From an uncultured Lachnospiraceae bacterium (GTDB lineage: Bacteria > Bacillota > Clostridia > Lachnospirales > Lachnospiraceae), in assembly GCA_947089905.1 (NCBI GenBank), contig CAMUMG010000001.1, forward strand, positions 186,001 to 250,000: a stretch of DNA of 64,000 bases. The letters are read 5' to 3'. Both the position numbers and the translations under genes were made by a program. The notes beneath the pieces were generated by a model, which worked only from the letters and a program-made list of their open reading frames with translations, was not told where the DNA came from and made no database searches. Positions 63,275 through 64,000 of the stretch are shown in pieces. The number at the start of each line of letters is the position of its first letter. Within the stretch, counting starts at the first letter, position 1.

Positions 63275-63364
63275 ATCGTACTAAGTATTAGTTATTCAAA
63301 ATATAGTAGTCTTGAATAACATTGACTTGTTTTGAAATAATTTTTTTAATATACTTAGTACGAT
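63275..63364. repeat. Nested inverted repeats (14 bp and 9 bp)
   Basis: ATCGTACTAAGTAT (63275-63288) is the exact inverted complement of ATACTTAGTACGAT (63351-63364). Inside it GTTATTCAA (63291-63299) pairs with TTGAATAAC (63312-63320). The 90-bp element lies between two small genes and could be a miniature element or an RNA switch-like structure. TTGACT (63322) lies between the arms. Confidence 0.65.
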
Positions 63365-63394
63365 AGTTTTATTAAAAGATTAAGGAAGATAAAA

Positions 63395-63613
63395 ATGAAA
63401 AACATTTTGATGTTTGTAATAATTACAATAATAGTATTTTTTTCAGGAAGTCTTTTCCTATTCAGTATTATTAGTAAACTTTTAAATGGCTATCAAACTG
63501 TTGAAGGTTCTTTTCATTTGCTAACACATTCAGAATTAATAATGTTAACAATAATAATTTCTTTTTATGCAAAACTAATTATTAATAGAATTGACAAATT
63601 AAAAGATAATTAG
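63395..63613 (+). CDS. Small membrane protein, 72 residues
   Basis: A 72-residue protein with two membrane helices (ILMFVIITIIVFFSGSLFLFSII and LIMLTIIISFYAKLII) and a short basic C-terminus. GGAAGA upstream of ATG 63395 is a moderate SD. It lies after the nested inverted repeat and the disrupted secreted protein, and could have been its partner. I do not recognise it. Confidence 0.6.
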   Translation: MKNILMFVIITIIVFFSGSLFLFSIISKLLNGYQTVEGSFHLLTHSELIMLTIIISFYAKLIINRIDKLKDN

Positions 63614-63624
63614 TTTTTAAGTAA

Positions 63625-63905
63625 TTAACATTCTTTTACATTCTTCACAGTTAAAGCAAGGGTTTTACGACTCATTGGATAATTGGCATTTATATCTTTT
63701 GCTATCAGCTTAGTAATGTACTCTGTAAGGTTACTACCATGAACAATCTTTATATCTTCCCAATTATCCAGTAATGTAATCGGTACAGCGATATTGATAT
63801 TTTTACAAGTGTTTTTAACATCTTTTGTATGTCTATTTTTGTTTTGTTTGTGGCTTCTCCTGCTTTGGTTCTGGCTCTGTTTGTTTTTAACTGTTCCAGT
63901 AGGGC
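63625..63905 (-). pseudogene. Frameshifted relic of a small mobile-element protein
   Basis: The minus strand reads LEQLKTNRARTKAGEATNKTK in one frame and then, after a shift near 63835, KDVKNTCKNINIAVPITLLDNWEDIKIVHGSN...LIAKDINANYPMSRKTL in another, ending at TAA 63625. Together they look like one small basic protein with a ribbon-helix-helix-like C-terminus, typical of plasmid or conjugative-element accessory genes. The family is not recognised with certainty. A further in-frame fragment, YEKLEQIEKMKREL, follows upstream at the window end. Confidence 0.5.
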
Positions 63906-64000
63906 AAAATATTTTTGCTAGTATTACAAGAATACTATATTATATAACTATATAAGTTCACGCTTCATTTTTTCAATCTGTTCTAGTTTCTCATATACTT

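Overview
The window looks like a chromosome segment of a low-GC, endospore-forming member of the Clostridia, most likely Lachnospiraceae-like. The evidence is the SpoIIGA-SigE-SigG sporulation block, a SpoVAF-like germination protein, an IspH-ribosomal S1 fusion, the rnc-smc-ftsY arrangement, AT-rich codon use and strong GGAGG ribosome binding sites. Nearly all genes from 1 to 56.9 kb lie on the plus strand in tight operons. The species assignment is inference.

Layout. 0-11.4 kb: a division and cell-wall (dcw) cluster, rsmH(partial)-ftsL-like-two class B PBPs-murD-ftsW/spoVE-murA-ftsQ/divIB-ftsZ, closed by a terminator. 11.5-15.8 kb: spoIIGA-sigE, a beta-CASP metallohydrolase gene and sigG. 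15.9-25.4 kb: an Mrp-type cation/proton antiporter operon with four NuoL/M/N-like subunits and no full MrpA. 25.5-31.2 kb: small genes, a tyrosine-recombinase-like protein lacking most catalytic residues, an epimerase, an amidohydrolase and glyA. 31.2-36.3 kb: a spore germination protein and a MacB/FtsX-type ABC transporter. 36.4-38.6 kb: a tightly packed array of structured RNAs followed by a DUF2828 (TROVE/Ro60-like, vWA-containing) gene. 38.8-56.9 kb: housekeeping genes (deoD-cdd, rimO-pgsA-cinA, lipoprotein, BaiN-like, cmk-ispH/S1, cheR, plsX-acpP-rnc-smc-ftsY, ilvA). 57-64 kb: a minus-strand lipoprotein, then a decayed mobile region with prophage head-gene relics, a transposase carrying one stop codon, small orphan genes and fragments.

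The most interesting locus is 36.38-38.65 kb. Three RNAs (36555-36670, 36834-36951, 36963-37068) have complete tRNA acceptor, D and T arms, but the anticodon stem is interrupted between positions 28 and 29 by 43, 36 and 33 nt. Removing the inserts gives bodies of 73, 82 and 73 nt. Two of these have perfect 5-bp anticodon stems and readable anticodons, Ile GAU and Leu UAA. Each insert is a hairpin followed by ACAGCAA. The same hairpin-plus-(A)CAG(C/U)AA module occurs in two further RNAs that are not full tRNAs, each preceded by a separate structured domain that also carries ACAGCAA. The array reads directly into a DUF2828 gene with an intact MIDAS motif. Bacterial Y RNAs pair a Ro60-binding module with a tRNA-like domain, so an analogous uncharacterised RNP is a reasonable hypothesis. 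Bacterial tRNAs with a small removable insert are the alternative.

The rest is largely conventional but holds useful regulatory detail: a spoIIG-type promoter with a 21-bp spacer and an overlapping 0A-like box, a perfect 11-bp hairpin abutting the sigG Shine-Dalgarno sequence, a consensus promoter and leader hairpin before the antiporter operon, and several clear intrinsic terminators.
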